Below the pieces are notes generated by a model, which saw only the letters and a list, made by a program, of their open reading frames with translations, had not been told where the DNA came from and did no database searches. A DNA stretch of 64,000 bases from Burkholderia pseudomultivorans (GTDB lineage: Bacteria; Pseudomonadota; Gammaproteobacteria; Burkholderiales; Burkholderiaceae): contig NZ_CP013378.1 of assembly GCF_001718415.1 (NCBI RefSeq), positions 3,038,001 to 3,102,000 on the forward strand, in the 5' to 3' direction. Position numbers and translations under genes: made by a program. Below, piece by piece: positions 15,430-23,490 of this stretch (position 1 is the stretch's first letter; every line of letters starts with the position of its first letter).

Positions 15430-16428
15430 CTACTCGGCTTCCACGCGCACCTTCCTGCGCCACTTCCCGCCGACGAACGCCTCGTCGGTGATCTCCATCT
15501 TTCCGTCCATCCTGGCCGCTTCGATATGCCGCTCGACCTCGACGAGCCGGTCGTCGTCGACGCGATAGGTGGTCGTCTCGTGATAGCAGCAACCGCTCTT
15601 GCTGAACGCGCGCAGCCGCCTGCGCTTCGGGTCGACGTCGAAGAAGCCGAGCGATTCATGCGTGAGATCGCTCATCGCGTTATTGCGGTCGAAACGGCCG
15701 GTCTTCGGATCGAACAGATAGACGTCGTAGCTGGGGCCGCCATAACCGCCTTCGTGGCCGGTCTGCACGCCGAAGTCGTCGTGGCCGTCGAAATTGAAGT
15801 CGCCGACATTGAGGACGCCCTGGTCGTCATATAGCCGCGCGGATTGGGTCAGCGGTTTGCCGGATGGCAGCAGCGTCGCGACGATCGTCGGGAAATCGAT
15901 CGTCTGAAGCGGCGTGCCCGCGCCTTTTCGATAGACGGCAATGCGTCCCGGACCCTCGCAGTACGCACTGTCCTGGCCCTTCGGCATCGGGCAGTCCTGG
16001 TACATCCGCACCGTGAAATCGAACGCCTTCGACACGTCGGTGAGCCGGAACGTGCTGCCGCCGCCGTGCTTCACGGCATCCGGGAAACCGGGCCGCGCCT
16101 GCAGTTCGGCGATGCGTTGCCGGTAAGCCTGTTGCAGCGCGCGCACGTCGATGCGTCCATCGGCAGGCAGTCTCGCTTTCAGCCACGCACGCTGCGTCGT
16201 GCGCAGATCTGTCGCGGCGTCGCCATCGGCCACGCCGAGCGCGACGCGATAGGTGTCGTCGAGCTGTTCGTCGAGCCGGGACAATTCCGCGTCGGTGCAG
16301 ATCGCCTGCTCGATGCTCGTGCGGGCGGCATGGCAGTCGAAGCTGGCCGCGCGGGCGGCGACGGGCAGGCAGCCGAGCGCGACGAGGCTCAGCGCGGCGG
16401 CGGTTCGCGAAAAGGACAGCGGCATCAT
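15430..16428 (-). CDS. Exported LprI-like / XAC2610-like two-domain protein
   Basis: A 332-residue protein with a cleavable signal peptide (about 1-28). Residues about 29-115 match the LprI N-terminal (DUF1311) domain: FDCHAARTSIEQAICTDAEL with paired cysteines, then LDEQLDDTYR and QRAWLKARL. Residues about 125-330 resemble XAC2610-like proteins, with a calcium-loop-like DFNFDGHDDFG at 210-219. LprI of Mycobacterium and XAC2610 of Xanthomonas are lysozyme inhibitors, the latter an immunity protein against a secreted lysozyme effector (known). A periplasmic inhibitor or immunity role here is inference; no toxin gene is adjacent. The start is one of two consecutive ATG codons. Confidence 0.72.
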   Translation of the reverse strand: MMPLSFSRTAAALSLVALGCLPVAARAASFDCHAARTSIEQAICTDAELSRLDEQLDDTYRVALGVADGDAATDLRTTQRAWLKARLPADGRIDVRALQQAYRQRIAELQARPGFPDAVKHGGGSTFRLTDVSKAFDFTVRMYQDCPMPKGQDSAYCEGPGRIAVYRKGAGTPLQTIDFPTIVATLLPSGKPLTQSARLYDDQGVLNVGDFNFDGHDDFGVQTGHEGGYGGPSYDVYLFDPKTGRFDRNNAMSDLTHESLGFFDVDPKRRRLRAFSKSGCCYHETTTYRVDDDRLVEVERHIEAARMDGKMEITDEAFVGGKWRRKVRVEAE

Positions 16429-16903
16429 GTGCGATCGTCAGTGCGGTTCGTATCGGGTTGGGTAGCGCCGGCAACATGCGTCGTTGCCGGACGGATCGGC
16501 GGCGCGACGGAACGAAGCGGTTTCCGCGCCGGCAAGGTCTGTCGGCAATATAGCGCCGAGCTGCGCGAGCCGGCAACGCAATGGCCGTTCGGCCGATCCT
16601 GGCACGGTGCGCGAGCCGCCCGGCACGACGGCGTGCGGTCGCCATTGCGGTCGCGTGATGCGGTATCGCCGATGCGTGCGGAAGCGCGGCCGGTCAATCG
16701 TGCACAGTGCGTGGCGGGGCTGACGCCCGAACGGGCTGCCCAGCTGCAGCGCTATCTGCACAGCCGTGCCGACTGATGCCTCCGACGGAGCGGCCGGCGC
16801 GTGCGCGCCGCAGCGAGCACGACGGGGGTAACATGTCCGGCGTCGGCATTCGAGCGGATTCTGCGTGTCCATGCATGACGGCATTCTTCGGGGCGAAAAA
16901 AAC
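16429..16903. other. Intergenic region between divergent genes
   Basis: About 475 bases. A hairpin CCGGCAAC (16468-16475) / GTTGCCGG (16483-16490) lies close to the LprI-like gene start. A 34-codon frame at 16672-16776 is too weak to call. Otherwise nothing supportable was seen. Confidence 0.45.
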
Positions 16904-17446
16904 ATGAACGACGCAAACGAAACGAAGCTTCCCGGCTGGCAGATCGATCCCGTCGCCGGCACGATGAGCGGCGAGCTGCCGGTCACGCTCGCGGTCGACA
17001 GCCGGAGCATGAAACCAAAGGCGATCGTGTGCATCGTACTGGCCGTCGCGGCGGCATGCGGCTACGCCGCCGACACGACGCTGTGGCCGGCCGCCGTGCT
17101 GGCCGCGTTGCTCGCGCTCGCCGGCGGTGCGTTTTTTCTCGGCTCGCGCAGGAAAATGGCGCTCGTCATCGACGAAACGGGTTTCCGGCTGGTCGGCTCG
17201 ATGCGCGAAAAGCCGGCGATACGGTGGCGCGACGTCACCGGCTTCGGGATGATCAGTGTCGCCGGGAATCGCTATATCGGCTACCAGTTCTCCGAGCACG
17301 CGTCGCGCACCCCGGTGCCGGGCGGCGTGATGCTGCCCGTCAGCCGGTTCGTGGGCCTGCCGCTCGAGGCGGTGGCCGGGCTGCTGGAACTGTGTCGCGA
17401 ACAGTTCGGCACGGCGGACGGCGGTCAGGACGGCCGCGCCGATTGA
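16904..17446 (+). CDS. STM3941-like small membrane protein
   Basis: A 180-residue protein with two adjacent hydrophobic segments (about residues 38-57 and 61-80) and a C-terminal cytoplasmic domain containing ALVIDETGFRLVGS, IRWRDVTGFGMI and a final LPLEAVAGLLEL helix, the pattern of STM3941-type (PH-like) bacterial membrane proteins of unknown role. ATG 16904 (MNDANETK) is preferred because GGGGCG precedes it; ATG 16865 in the same frame would add 13 residues. It is a single gene with no coupled neighbour. Confidence 0.65.
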   Translation: MNDANETKLPGWQIDPVAGTMSGELPVTLAVDSRSMKPKAIVCIVLAVAAACGYAADTTLWPAAVLAALLALAGGAFFLGSRRKMALVIDETGFRLVGSMREKPAIRWRDVTGFGMISVAGNRYIGYQFSEHASRTPVPGGVMLPVSRFVGLPLEAVAGLLELCREQFGTADGGQDGRAD

Positions 17447-17611
17447 CTCGGAGGCCCGGGTGCGAGCGATCCGGCTGACGACGGACGCGCACCGAAAAAA
17501 ATTTCGACCTTCATGTCGATTCGCGACCGGCTCGTCCGTCGTGGCATCGGAGGCATGCGCATCGCGCACGTCTCGTTTCCCGATATGACAACCGATTGAA
17601 GGAGCGACCCC

Positions 17612-18085
17612 ATGTCCACATCCGTCAAACCGATCCCGGAAGGGATGCGCACGCTGACGCCGCACCTGATCTGTGCCGGCGCCGCCGATGCGATCGATTT
17701 CTACAAGCGCGCGTTCGGCGCGAGCGAACGGAGCCGCCTGTCGGCGCCGAACGGCAGGCTCGCGCATGCCTGTCTCGCGATCGGCGATTGCGCACTGATG
17801 CTGATGGATGAAATGCCCGAGCACGGTGCGCTCGGGCCGAAGGCGCTGAAAGGCACGGCGGTCTGCCTGCATCTGTACGTGCCCGACGTCGACGCGTCGA
17901 TTGCGCAGGCCGTCGCGGCCGGCGCGACCGTCACGATGCCGGCGACCGACATGTTCTGGGGCGATCGCTATGGGCAGGTCGAGGATCCGTTCGGGCATCG
18001 CTGGTCGATCGCGACGCACCAGCGCGACCTGACGCCCGAGCAGATCGAGGAAGCGATGAAGAACGCGCCGCCGTGCGGAAGCTGA
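17612..18085 (+). CDS. VOC-superfamily protein, PhnB-like
   Basis: A 157-residue glyoxalase-like protein: TPHLICAGAADAIDFYKRAFGA opening, CALMLMDEMPEHG, then VPDVDASIAQAVAAGATVTM and DMFWGDRYGQVEDPFGHRW, the classic PhnB/YdeI-type C-terminal block (about residues 112-130). The substrate is unknown. ATG 17612 follows GAAGGAGCGACCCC, a strong ribosome-binding site. Confidence 0.85.
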   Translation: MSTSVKPIPEGMRTLTPHLICAGAADAIDFYKRAFGASERSRLSAPNGRLAHACLAIGDCALMLMDEMPEHGALGPKALKGTAVCLHLYVPDVDASIAQAVAAGATVTMPATDMFWGDRYGQVEDPFGHRWSIATHQRDLTPEQIEEAMKNAPPCGS

Positions 18086-18363
18086 TGGAATCCGGCGCGC
18101 GTGGCTGAGCGACATGCGGTGATGCGGCCGCGTGCCTCGTCTTCGTCGATCGGCGCGGGAGCCGCAGAAGGTCGAACCCGGTGCACGACGAGCAGCCTGC
18201 ATCCGGGCGGCTGAACCGGATGCGCGCTGTGCGCATTTCGACAGCGGGCGGGTGCCGACGAGGGCGGTCCCCCGTCGCGCTATGCCCGCGACATGCGCAA
18301 CGGCTCAAGCCGCGCGGTGCGGTGCCGTAAACAGGGCGAGACTACTTGCTCATTCACTGCACC

Positions 18364-18576
18364 ATGATTCGCATTCTTTACGCGGGGTATCTCGCGTTTG
18401 CACTGTGCCTGGTTTATCCGATGGTTCAGAGTACGGTGACGGCCAGCGCGGCCTGTCTGCGCGACGCATTGCCGGGCAACGGCCCGATTGCGCGCAGTCC
18501 GTCGGCGAGCGACGTGCACGCGGCCGACTGCGCACGCCCCGAGGTCGTGGCGGGGCGGACGACCGCGGTTCATTGA
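18364..18576 (+). CDS. Small putative exported protein, 70 aa
   Basis: MIRILYAGYLAFALCLVYPM looks like a signal peptide or membrane anchor, followed by about 45 residues with two cysteines and no recognised motif. An alternative in-frame start lies at 18346. Coding status is uncertain because no good ribosome-binding site precedes the ATG. Confidence 0.4.
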   Translation: MIRILYAGYLAFALCLVYPMVQSTVTASAACLRDALPGNGPIARSPSASDVHAADCARPEVVAGRTTAVH

Positions 18577-18715
18577 GCGGCGGCGCGATGCACGGACACG
18601 GTCGGTGCCGGCCGTTCGGCCAGGTTGATCGCGACATCGCCTTCGCCGATCATCGATGACGTGATCGTTGCAGGACGCGCGCCGGGCGCCCGGCGCATCG
18701 GCATGCGCGCGTGCA

Positions 18716-19339
18716 TCAATACGTGGAGCGATACGGCGTGCCCTGGTCGAAGCGGCTTTGCCAGTGCGTGAGGTAGCGCGACGCGAGTTGCGGATTGTTC
18801 CAGACCACGACGACGTTCTCGGAATTGCGGCTCGCGGCCGATGCGCTGTAGTTGAACGAGCCCGTCTCTACATGCTCGGCGTCGATCACGAGGTACTTGT
18901 CGTGATGGATCGCATAGGCGTCGATGGTCCGCGTCGGAATGCCGGCGTTGACGAGCAGGTTCAGCGCCTGCTTGCTGCTCTTTGCGCGATTGCCCTTGTC
19001 GTCGACGACCACCGCGATGTTCACGCCGCGCCGCTTCGCGGCGAGCAGCGCGCGCGTGACGGCGGGCGACGTGAACGAATACGCGGCGACGCGGATCGAG
19101 CTGCGCGCGGCGCCGATCGCCTTCAGCACCAGCGCTTCGGCGCCGCCGTCGGGCGAGAACGCGGATTCGACGACCTGCGTCGCGGGTGCTTCGTGGGTCG
19201 GCGCCGGCAGCAGTCGCGACACGAAGTCGATCGCCTGCTGCAACAGCGATTCGTTGTGCGTCTTGCCGAAGGCGGCGAACGGTGTAGCGAGCAGGGAAGC
19301 GGCGAGGCAGGCAGCGGCGAGGCGATTGCGCGACAACAT
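18716..19339 (-). CDS. Exported single-HKD phospholipase D / Nuc-like protein
   Basis: A 207-residue member of the PLD superfamily with one HKD motif (His146, Lys148, Asp153, then GSFNYS at 160-165), like Nuc endonuclease of Salmonella plasmids, which dimerises to make one active site. A signal peptide (about 1-26, ending FAAFG) suggests a periplasmic or secreted enzyme. It could hydrolyse phosphodiesters in DNA or lipids; sequence does not decide. ATG at 19337-19339 is chosen because it begins the signal peptide; the frame continues upstream for 22 more codons. A separate gene, with no operon partner. Confidence 0.85.
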   Translation of the reverse strand: MLSRNRLAAACLAASLLATPFAAFGKTHNESLLQQAIDFVSRLLPAPTHEAPATQVVESAFSPDGGAEALVLKAIGAARSSIRVAAYSFTSPAVTRALLAAKRRGVNIAVVVDDKGNRAKSSKQALNLLVNAGIPTRTIDAYAIHHDKYLVIDAEHVETGSFNYSASAASRNSENVVVVWNNPQLASRYLTHWQSRFDQGTPYRSTY

Positions 19340-19836
19340 CTTGGACAGCGAATGATTTCGAGACAGCGGGCCGTGAGTGTAACGCAGACGCGCGGCCGCG
19401 ACCATGTTCGATGATCGTGCCGTGCACGATGGTGATGCGTGTCGCGCATGTCGCGCTCGATCGGGACGGTTGCCGCAACGTCATTCGCGCTGCATCGCGC
19501 GTACGTGGAGATGCGCGGGTTGGGCGCATTGCCGGCCCGGTTTTTACGACGGCGGCCGCTGTTCATGTATTTGCGCGCGTTGATGGGAGAGCGGTTCGGC
19601 TCTCTTCGCGTTTGCGTGCGTGTGACCGAGCTTGGCCGATGCGATGTGACGCCCGACGAGGCGGATGACAAAGGCGCTGGCAGAAGCAGACGCGAGACAA
19701 ATGCCCGCACGCGAAAAGCCGGCTTGCGCGACAGGTCCGGAAGAGCAGGGCACAAACCTCGGCACGCACCGAGCGCACCGAACGCACCGAACGCACCGAA
19801 CGCACCGAACGCACCGAACGCACCGAACGCGCCGCG
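19340..19836. other. Intergenic region with a 9-bp tandem repeat
   Basis: About 500 bases with no supportable gene. The only structure is the tandem repeat at 19765-19827, described separately. Confidence 0.5.
19765..19827. repeat. Seven tandem copies of a 9-bp unit (CGCACCGAA)
   Basis: Six perfect copies of CGCACCGAA (19774-19827) follow one copy with a terminal G (19765-19773), and a degenerate CGCGCCGCG follows. The array lies 9 bases past the stop codon of the minus-strand HxlR gene. The 9-bp unit keeps reading frame, so on the minus strand it would add repeated Ser-Val-Arg if the stop were lost. Confidence 0.95.
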
Positions 19837-20319
19837 TCAGCCGTCGCGCGACCCGGCTGCTTCCGGTGCGACCCAGCCCGGCCCCGGCTCCACCAGCACG
19901 TCGCGCGGTTCGAGCGGCTCGCCGCAGGCCGAACACACGGTCACCGCATGCATCAGCTGGCCGCAGCTGCGATGACGCAGGTGCAGCGGCGGCCCGTGGC
20001 CGTCGTCCTTCCAGCGGTCGCCCCACGCCAGCAGCGCGAGCAGCGCCGGGTAAAGGTCGAGGCCTTTTTCGGTCAGCCGGTATTCGAAGCGCGGCGGCCG
20101 CTCCTGATACGCGAGCTTGGCCAGCACGCCTTCGTCGACGAGGCGTGCGAGCCGTTCGGCGAGCACGTGGCGCGTGAGGCCGAGCTGCGCCTGGAATGCG
20201 TCGAAGCGGCGACAGCCGAGGAACGCGTTGCGCAGGATCAGCATGGTCCAGCGGTCGCCGAGCACGGCGAGCGTGCGCGCGACCGAGCAGTTCAGCGTAC
20301 CGATGTCATCCCATTTCAT
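19837..20319 (-). CDS. HxlR-family transcriptional regulator
   Basis: A 160-residue winged-helix regulator. The HxlR core LNCSVARTLAVLGDRWTMLILR (about residues 9-30), RFDAFQAQLGLTRHVLAERLARLV and YRLTEKGLDLYP is complete. The C-terminal tail has a zinc-finger-like HRSCGQL...CSACGEPL arrangement (H-x2-C and C-x2-C). Members usually repress a divergent gene and respond to aldehydes, quinones or oxidants. Here the divergent gene encodes a thioesterase, and two inverted repeats lie in the shared promoter region. The conserved Cys near residue 11 is present. Confidence 0.9.
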   Translation of the reverse strand: MKWDDIGTLNCSVARTLAVLGDRWTMLILRNAFLGCRRFDAFQAQLGLTRHVLAERLARLVDEGVLAKLAYQERPPRFEYRLTEKGLDLYPALLALLAWGDRWKDDGHGPPLHLRHRSCGQLMHAVTVCSACGEPLEPRDVLVEPGPGWVAPEAAGSRDG

Positions 20320-20351
20320 CGTCGAGTCTCGTGCGGCGGTTCAGCGAAATA

Positions 20352-20374
20352 GCGGGTTCGATTATAGAACCCGC
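20352..20374. promoter_or_regulatory. Inverted repeat over the hxlR-like gene -10 box
   Basis: GCGGGTTC (20352-20359) and GAACCCGC (20367-20374) flank GATTATA. On the minus strand the centre contains TATAAT (20361-20366), a perfect -10 for the regulator gene, with TTGGCA 15 bases upstream. This is a plausible autorepression operator. Confidence 0.6.
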
Positions 20375-20401
20375 CTTCGGTTGCCAACGGCGCGGGCTGC
20401 G

Positions 20402-20430
20402 TTGACAACCCCGGCGCGCTTGACAATAAT
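20402..20430 (+). promoter_or_regulatory. Promoter of the thioesterase gene
   Basis: TTGACA (20402-20407) and AATAAT (20425-20430) are separated by 17 bases, a near-consensus sigma-70 promoter. Confidence 0.7.
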
Positions 20431-20431
20431 G

Positions 20432-20448
20432 AGTTCCAATTTGGAACT
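20432..20448. promoter_or_regulatory. Perfect 17-bp palindromic operator
   Basis: AGTTCCAA-T-TTGGAACT lies directly downstream of the thioesterase -10 box and covers the expected start of transcription, the classic place for repressor binding. The HxlR-family neighbour is the obvious candidate. Confidence 0.7.
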
Positions 20449-20488
20449 TACTCGCGCGACGACGCGCTTTCAATCAGGAGACGCCCCG

Positions 20489-20926
20489 ATGAACCCGCTT
20501 TCCCTGTCCGGTCTCGAACTGCTGCGCGCGGCGGTGTCGGGCGATGTGCCGCTCGCATCGATCTCCGAAACGATCCCGATGCGCCCGCTCGACGTCGAGC
20601 TCGGCTACGTGAAGTTTTCGGCGCGCGCGGACGGGCGCCACCTGAATCCGCTGGGCGGCGTGCACGGCGGCTTTGCCGCGACAGTGCTCGACTCGGTCAC
20701 CGGCTGCGCGGTGCATTCGATGCTCGATGCGGGCGTCGGCTATGGCACGGTCGACCTGCATGTGAAGATGCTGCGGCCGGTGCCGCGCGACGTCGAGCTG
20801 GTCGCCGAAGGGCGCGTGATCCACCTGTCGCGCTCGCTCGGCGTCGCGGAGGGCACGTTGAAGACGCCGGACGACAGGATCGTCGCGCATGCGTCGGCGA
20901 CCTGCTTCATCCAGCGGCCGCAGTGA
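20489..20926 (+). CDS. PaaI-type hotdog thioesterase
   Basis: A 145-residue hotdog-fold acyl-CoA thioesterase of PaaI/YdiI type. LNPLGGVHGGFAATVLDSVTG (about residues 50-70) holds the catalytic and CoA-binding helix, and TVDLHVKMLRPVP follows. The enzyme would release CoA from aromatic or medium-chain acyl-CoAs; the substrate is undetermined. ATG 20489 follows CAGGAGACGCCCC. It is divergent from the HxlR regulator and probably under its control. Confidence 0.88.
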   Translation: MNPLSLSGLELLRAAVSGDVPLASISETIPMRPLDVELGYVKFSARADGRHLNPLGGVHGGFAATVLDSVTGCAVHSMLDAGVGYGTVDLHVKMLRPVPRDVELVAEGRVIHLSRSLGVAEGTLKTPDDRIVAHASATCFIQRPQ

Positions 20927-21034
20927 CGCGCATGCGGACGCCGAAGGCCGCCTGTAAGCGTGGGCGGCGCTGCTCTGAAGCGGTCGCTTCAATGTGATAG
21001 CGTTTCTGCTTTCCACCGACGCGACAGGAACAGC

Positions 21035-22087
21035 ATGGAATACCGCACACTCGGCGATTCAGGCATCGAGGTCAGCCTGATCGGTCTCGGCACGATGACG
21101 TGGGGCGAGCAGAATTCGGAGCGCGATGCGCACGAGCAGATCGATTACGCGATCGGGCAGGGCGTCACGCTGATCGACGCCGCGGAGATGTATCCGGTGC
21201 CGCCGAAGCCGGACACGCAGGGGCGCACCGAGCAGTACATCGGTACGTGGCTCGCCCAGCACCGCGCACAGCGCGACCGGATCGTGCTCGCGACCAAGAT
21301 CGCGGGCCCGGCGCGTCAGCCGCACAATCCGCGCCATATTCGCGGCGAGGGCAACCAGTTCGATCGCAAGAACCTGACCGAAGCGCTCGACGGCAGCCTC
21401 AAGCGCCTGCAGACCGATTACGTCGATCTCTATCAGCTGCACTGGCCCGACCGCAGTACGACGACGTTCGGCCGGCCCGCCTATCCGTGGGTCGACGATG
21501 CGTATACGGTGCCGATCGAGGAAACGCTCGGCGTGCTCGCGGAATTCGTGAAGGCGGGCAAGGTGCGCGCGATCGGCGTGTCGAACGAAACGCCGTGGGG
21601 CGTCGCGCAGTTCCTGCGCGCGGCCGAGAAGCTCGGGCTGCCGCGCATCGCGAGCATCCAGAACCCGTACAGCCTGCTGAACCGCACGTTCGAGAACGGG
21701 CTGTCGGAATTCACGCATCGCGACGGCGTTGGCCTGCTCGCGTATTCGCCGCTCGCGTTCGGCTGGCTGTCGGGCAAGTACGAGAACGGCGCGCGGCCGC
21801 CCGGCGCGCGCATCACGCTGTTCGAGCGCTTCCAGCGCTACAGCAAGCCGCAGGCGGTCGAAGCGACGTCGCGCTACGTCGCGCTCGCGAAACGCCACGG
21901 CCTGTCGCCCGCGCAGCTCGCGCTGGCGTTCGTCAACAGCCGGCCGTTCGTGCGCAGCAACCTGATCGGCGCGACCTCGCTCGATCAGTTGAAGGAGAAC
22001 ATCGGCAGCATCGACATGAAGCTGTCCGACGAGATTCTCGCGGAGATCGACGCGCTGCACGAACGGCAGCCGAACCCGGCGCCGTAA
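21035..22087 (+). CDS. Aldo/keto reductase, Tas-like
   Basis: A 350-residue NADPH-dependent oxidoreductase close in length and sequence to E. coli Tas. Catalytic tetrad elements are visible: IDAAEMYP (Asp and Tyr, about residues 48-55), LATKIAG (Lys) and LYQLHWPDR (His). The C-terminal cofactor block (LIGATSLDQLKENI) is intact. Tas complements a tyrosine auxotroph in E. coli; the real substrate is unknown. ATG 21035 follows CAGGAACAGC and starts MEYRTLGDSG. Confidence 0.9.
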   Translation: MEYRTLGDSGIEVSLIGLGTMTWGEQNSERDAHEQIDYAIGQGVTLIDAAEMYPVPPKPDTQGRTEQYIGTWLAQHRAQRDRIVLATKIAGPARQPHNPRHIRGEGNQFDRKNLTEALDGSLKRLQTDYVDLYQLHWPDRSTTTFGRPAYPWVDDAYTVPIEETLGVLAEFVKAGKVRAIGVSNETPWGVAQFLRAAEKLGLPRIASIQNPYSLLNRTFENGLSEFTHRDGVGLLAYSPLAFGWLSGKYENGARPPGARITLFERFQRYSKPQAVEATSRYVALAKRHGLSPAQLALAFVNSRPFVRSNLIGATSLDQLKENIGSIDMKLSDEILAEIDALHERQPNPAP

Positions 22088-22166
22088 ACGGCGTGCGACC
22101 CGCGCGGCGTCATGCCGGCGCGGGCCGCCTCGGCGGCGACGCACCCGCGCATCGCCGCCGTCCTTC

Positions 22167-23453
22167 CTATTGCATCCTCAACCGCGTGCGCGCGACGAGC
22201 AGCGCGACGAGGCTTAGCACCGCGCAGCCCATCAGATACAGCGCCGGCGACAGCCGGTTGCCGGTCGCGCTGATCAGCCAGGTGATGACGAACGGCGCAA
22301 AGCCGCCGAACAGCGTGACGCCCGTGTTGTAGCTGACCGCGAGGCCGGTCGCGCGCGTCTGCGCGGGGAACAGCTCGGCCATCAGCGCGGGCAGTGCGCC
22401 GCAGTACATCGCCTTCAGGAGCCCGATCCAGATCAGCGCGGCCAGCATCGTCGCGAACGACGCATGCTGCGTGAGCCACGAGAAGGTCGGCCATACGGTG
22501 ACCAGCATCAGCACGGCCGCCGTCGCCATCACGCGGATGCGCCCGGTCCGGTCGGACAGATGGCCGACGAGCGGCGTGACCAGCGTCAGCACGAAGCCGG
22601 TCGCGAGCGTCGCGGCAAAGCCCGTCGACGCGGGCAGCCCGAGCTGCTTGATCGCGTAGGTCGGCATGTACAGCACCATGTAGTTGATCGCGGTCGAGAT
22701 CACGAGCGCGCCGATCGACAGCAGCAGTCGCGTCTTCTGGTCCGTGAACAGCTCGCGCACGGGTGCGTCGGAGCGCGCCTGCGTCTTGAACTCGACCCCT
22801 TCGTCGACATAGCGGCGGATATACAGCCCGACCGGACCGATCGCGAGTCCGAACAGGAAGGGCACGCGCCAGCCCCAGCTTTCGAGTTGCGCGGTCGTCA
22901 GCGTGGCGGTCAGCAGCGCGCCGAAGCCGGACGCCAGCAGCGTCGCGAGACCCTGGCTCGCGAACTGCCAGCTCGACATGAAGCCGCGCCGCTGCGGTGC
23001 ATGCTCGACGAGGAACGCAGTGGAGCTCGCGAATTCGCCGCCGGCGGAGAAGCCCTGCATCAGCCGCGACAGCATGATCCCGAGCGGCGCGAGGATGCCG
23101 ATCGACGCGTAGGTCGGCATCAGCGCGATCAGCAGCGTGCCGCCCATCATCATCGCGATCGACAGCAGCAGCGACGCCTTGCGGCCCGCGCGATCCGCAT
23201 ACGCGCCGAGCACGAAGCCGCCGATCGGCCGGATCAGGTACGACAGCCCGAACGTGCCGAGCGTGAGCAGCAGCGACGTCGCTTCGCTGGTCGCGGGGAA
23301 GAACAGCTTGGCGATCGTCACCGCGAAGAAGCCGTAGACGATCAGGTCGAACCATTCGAGCGCGTTGCCGATCGACGCCGCGAAGATGATGCGCCGGATC
23401 TGCGCGGCGTTCGGGCGGGCGGCTTCCTGCGAGGTCAGGGTGGTCGTGTTCAT
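22167..23453 (-). CDS. MFS metabolite:proton symporter (MHS family)
   Basis: A 428-residue transporter with about 12 transmembrane helices. The N-terminus IFAASIGNALEWFDLIVYGFFA, the loop GAYADRAGRKASLL and QGFSAGGEFASS are typical of the metabolite:H+ symporter group (KgtP, ShiA, ProP). The substrate is probably an organic acid or amino-acid derivative. It lies 37 bases downstream of an M20 peptidase gene on the same strand, so it may import that enzyme's substrate. Confidence 0.9.
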   Translation of the reverse strand: MNTTTLTSQEAARPNAAQIRRIIFAASIGNALEWFDLIVYGFFAVTIAKLFFPATSEATSLLLTLGTFGLSYLIRPIGGFVLGAYADRAGRKASLLLSIAMMMGGTLLIALMPTYASIGILAPLGIMLSRLMQGFSAGGEFASSTAFLVEHAPQRRGFMSSWQFASQGLATLLASGFGALLTATLTTAQLESWGWRVPFLFGLAIGPVGLYIRRYVDEGVEFKTQARSDAPVRELFTDQKTRLLLSIGALVISTAINYMVLYMPTYAIKQLGLPASTGFAATLATGFVLTLVTPLVGHLSDRTGRIRVMATAAVLMLVTVWPTFSWLTQHASFATMLAALIWIGLLKAMYCGALPALMAELFPAQTRATGLAVSYNTGVTLFGGFAPFVITWLISATGNRLSPALYLMGCAVLSLVALLVARTRLRMQ

Positions 23454-23490
23454 CGTGTATGCATGTCCCGTGGAAGGAGCGGTGCGCGCA

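Noticed and set aside
16672..16776. A 34-codon frame ending in a helix-like tail (RAAQLQRYLHSRAD)
   Set aside because: Protein-like ending but no ribosome-binding site and nothing recognisable; could be a gene remnant, not enough to call.
19765..19827. The 9-bp repeat as a CRISPR-like array
   Set aside because: Units are directly contiguous with no spacers, and no cas genes are present.
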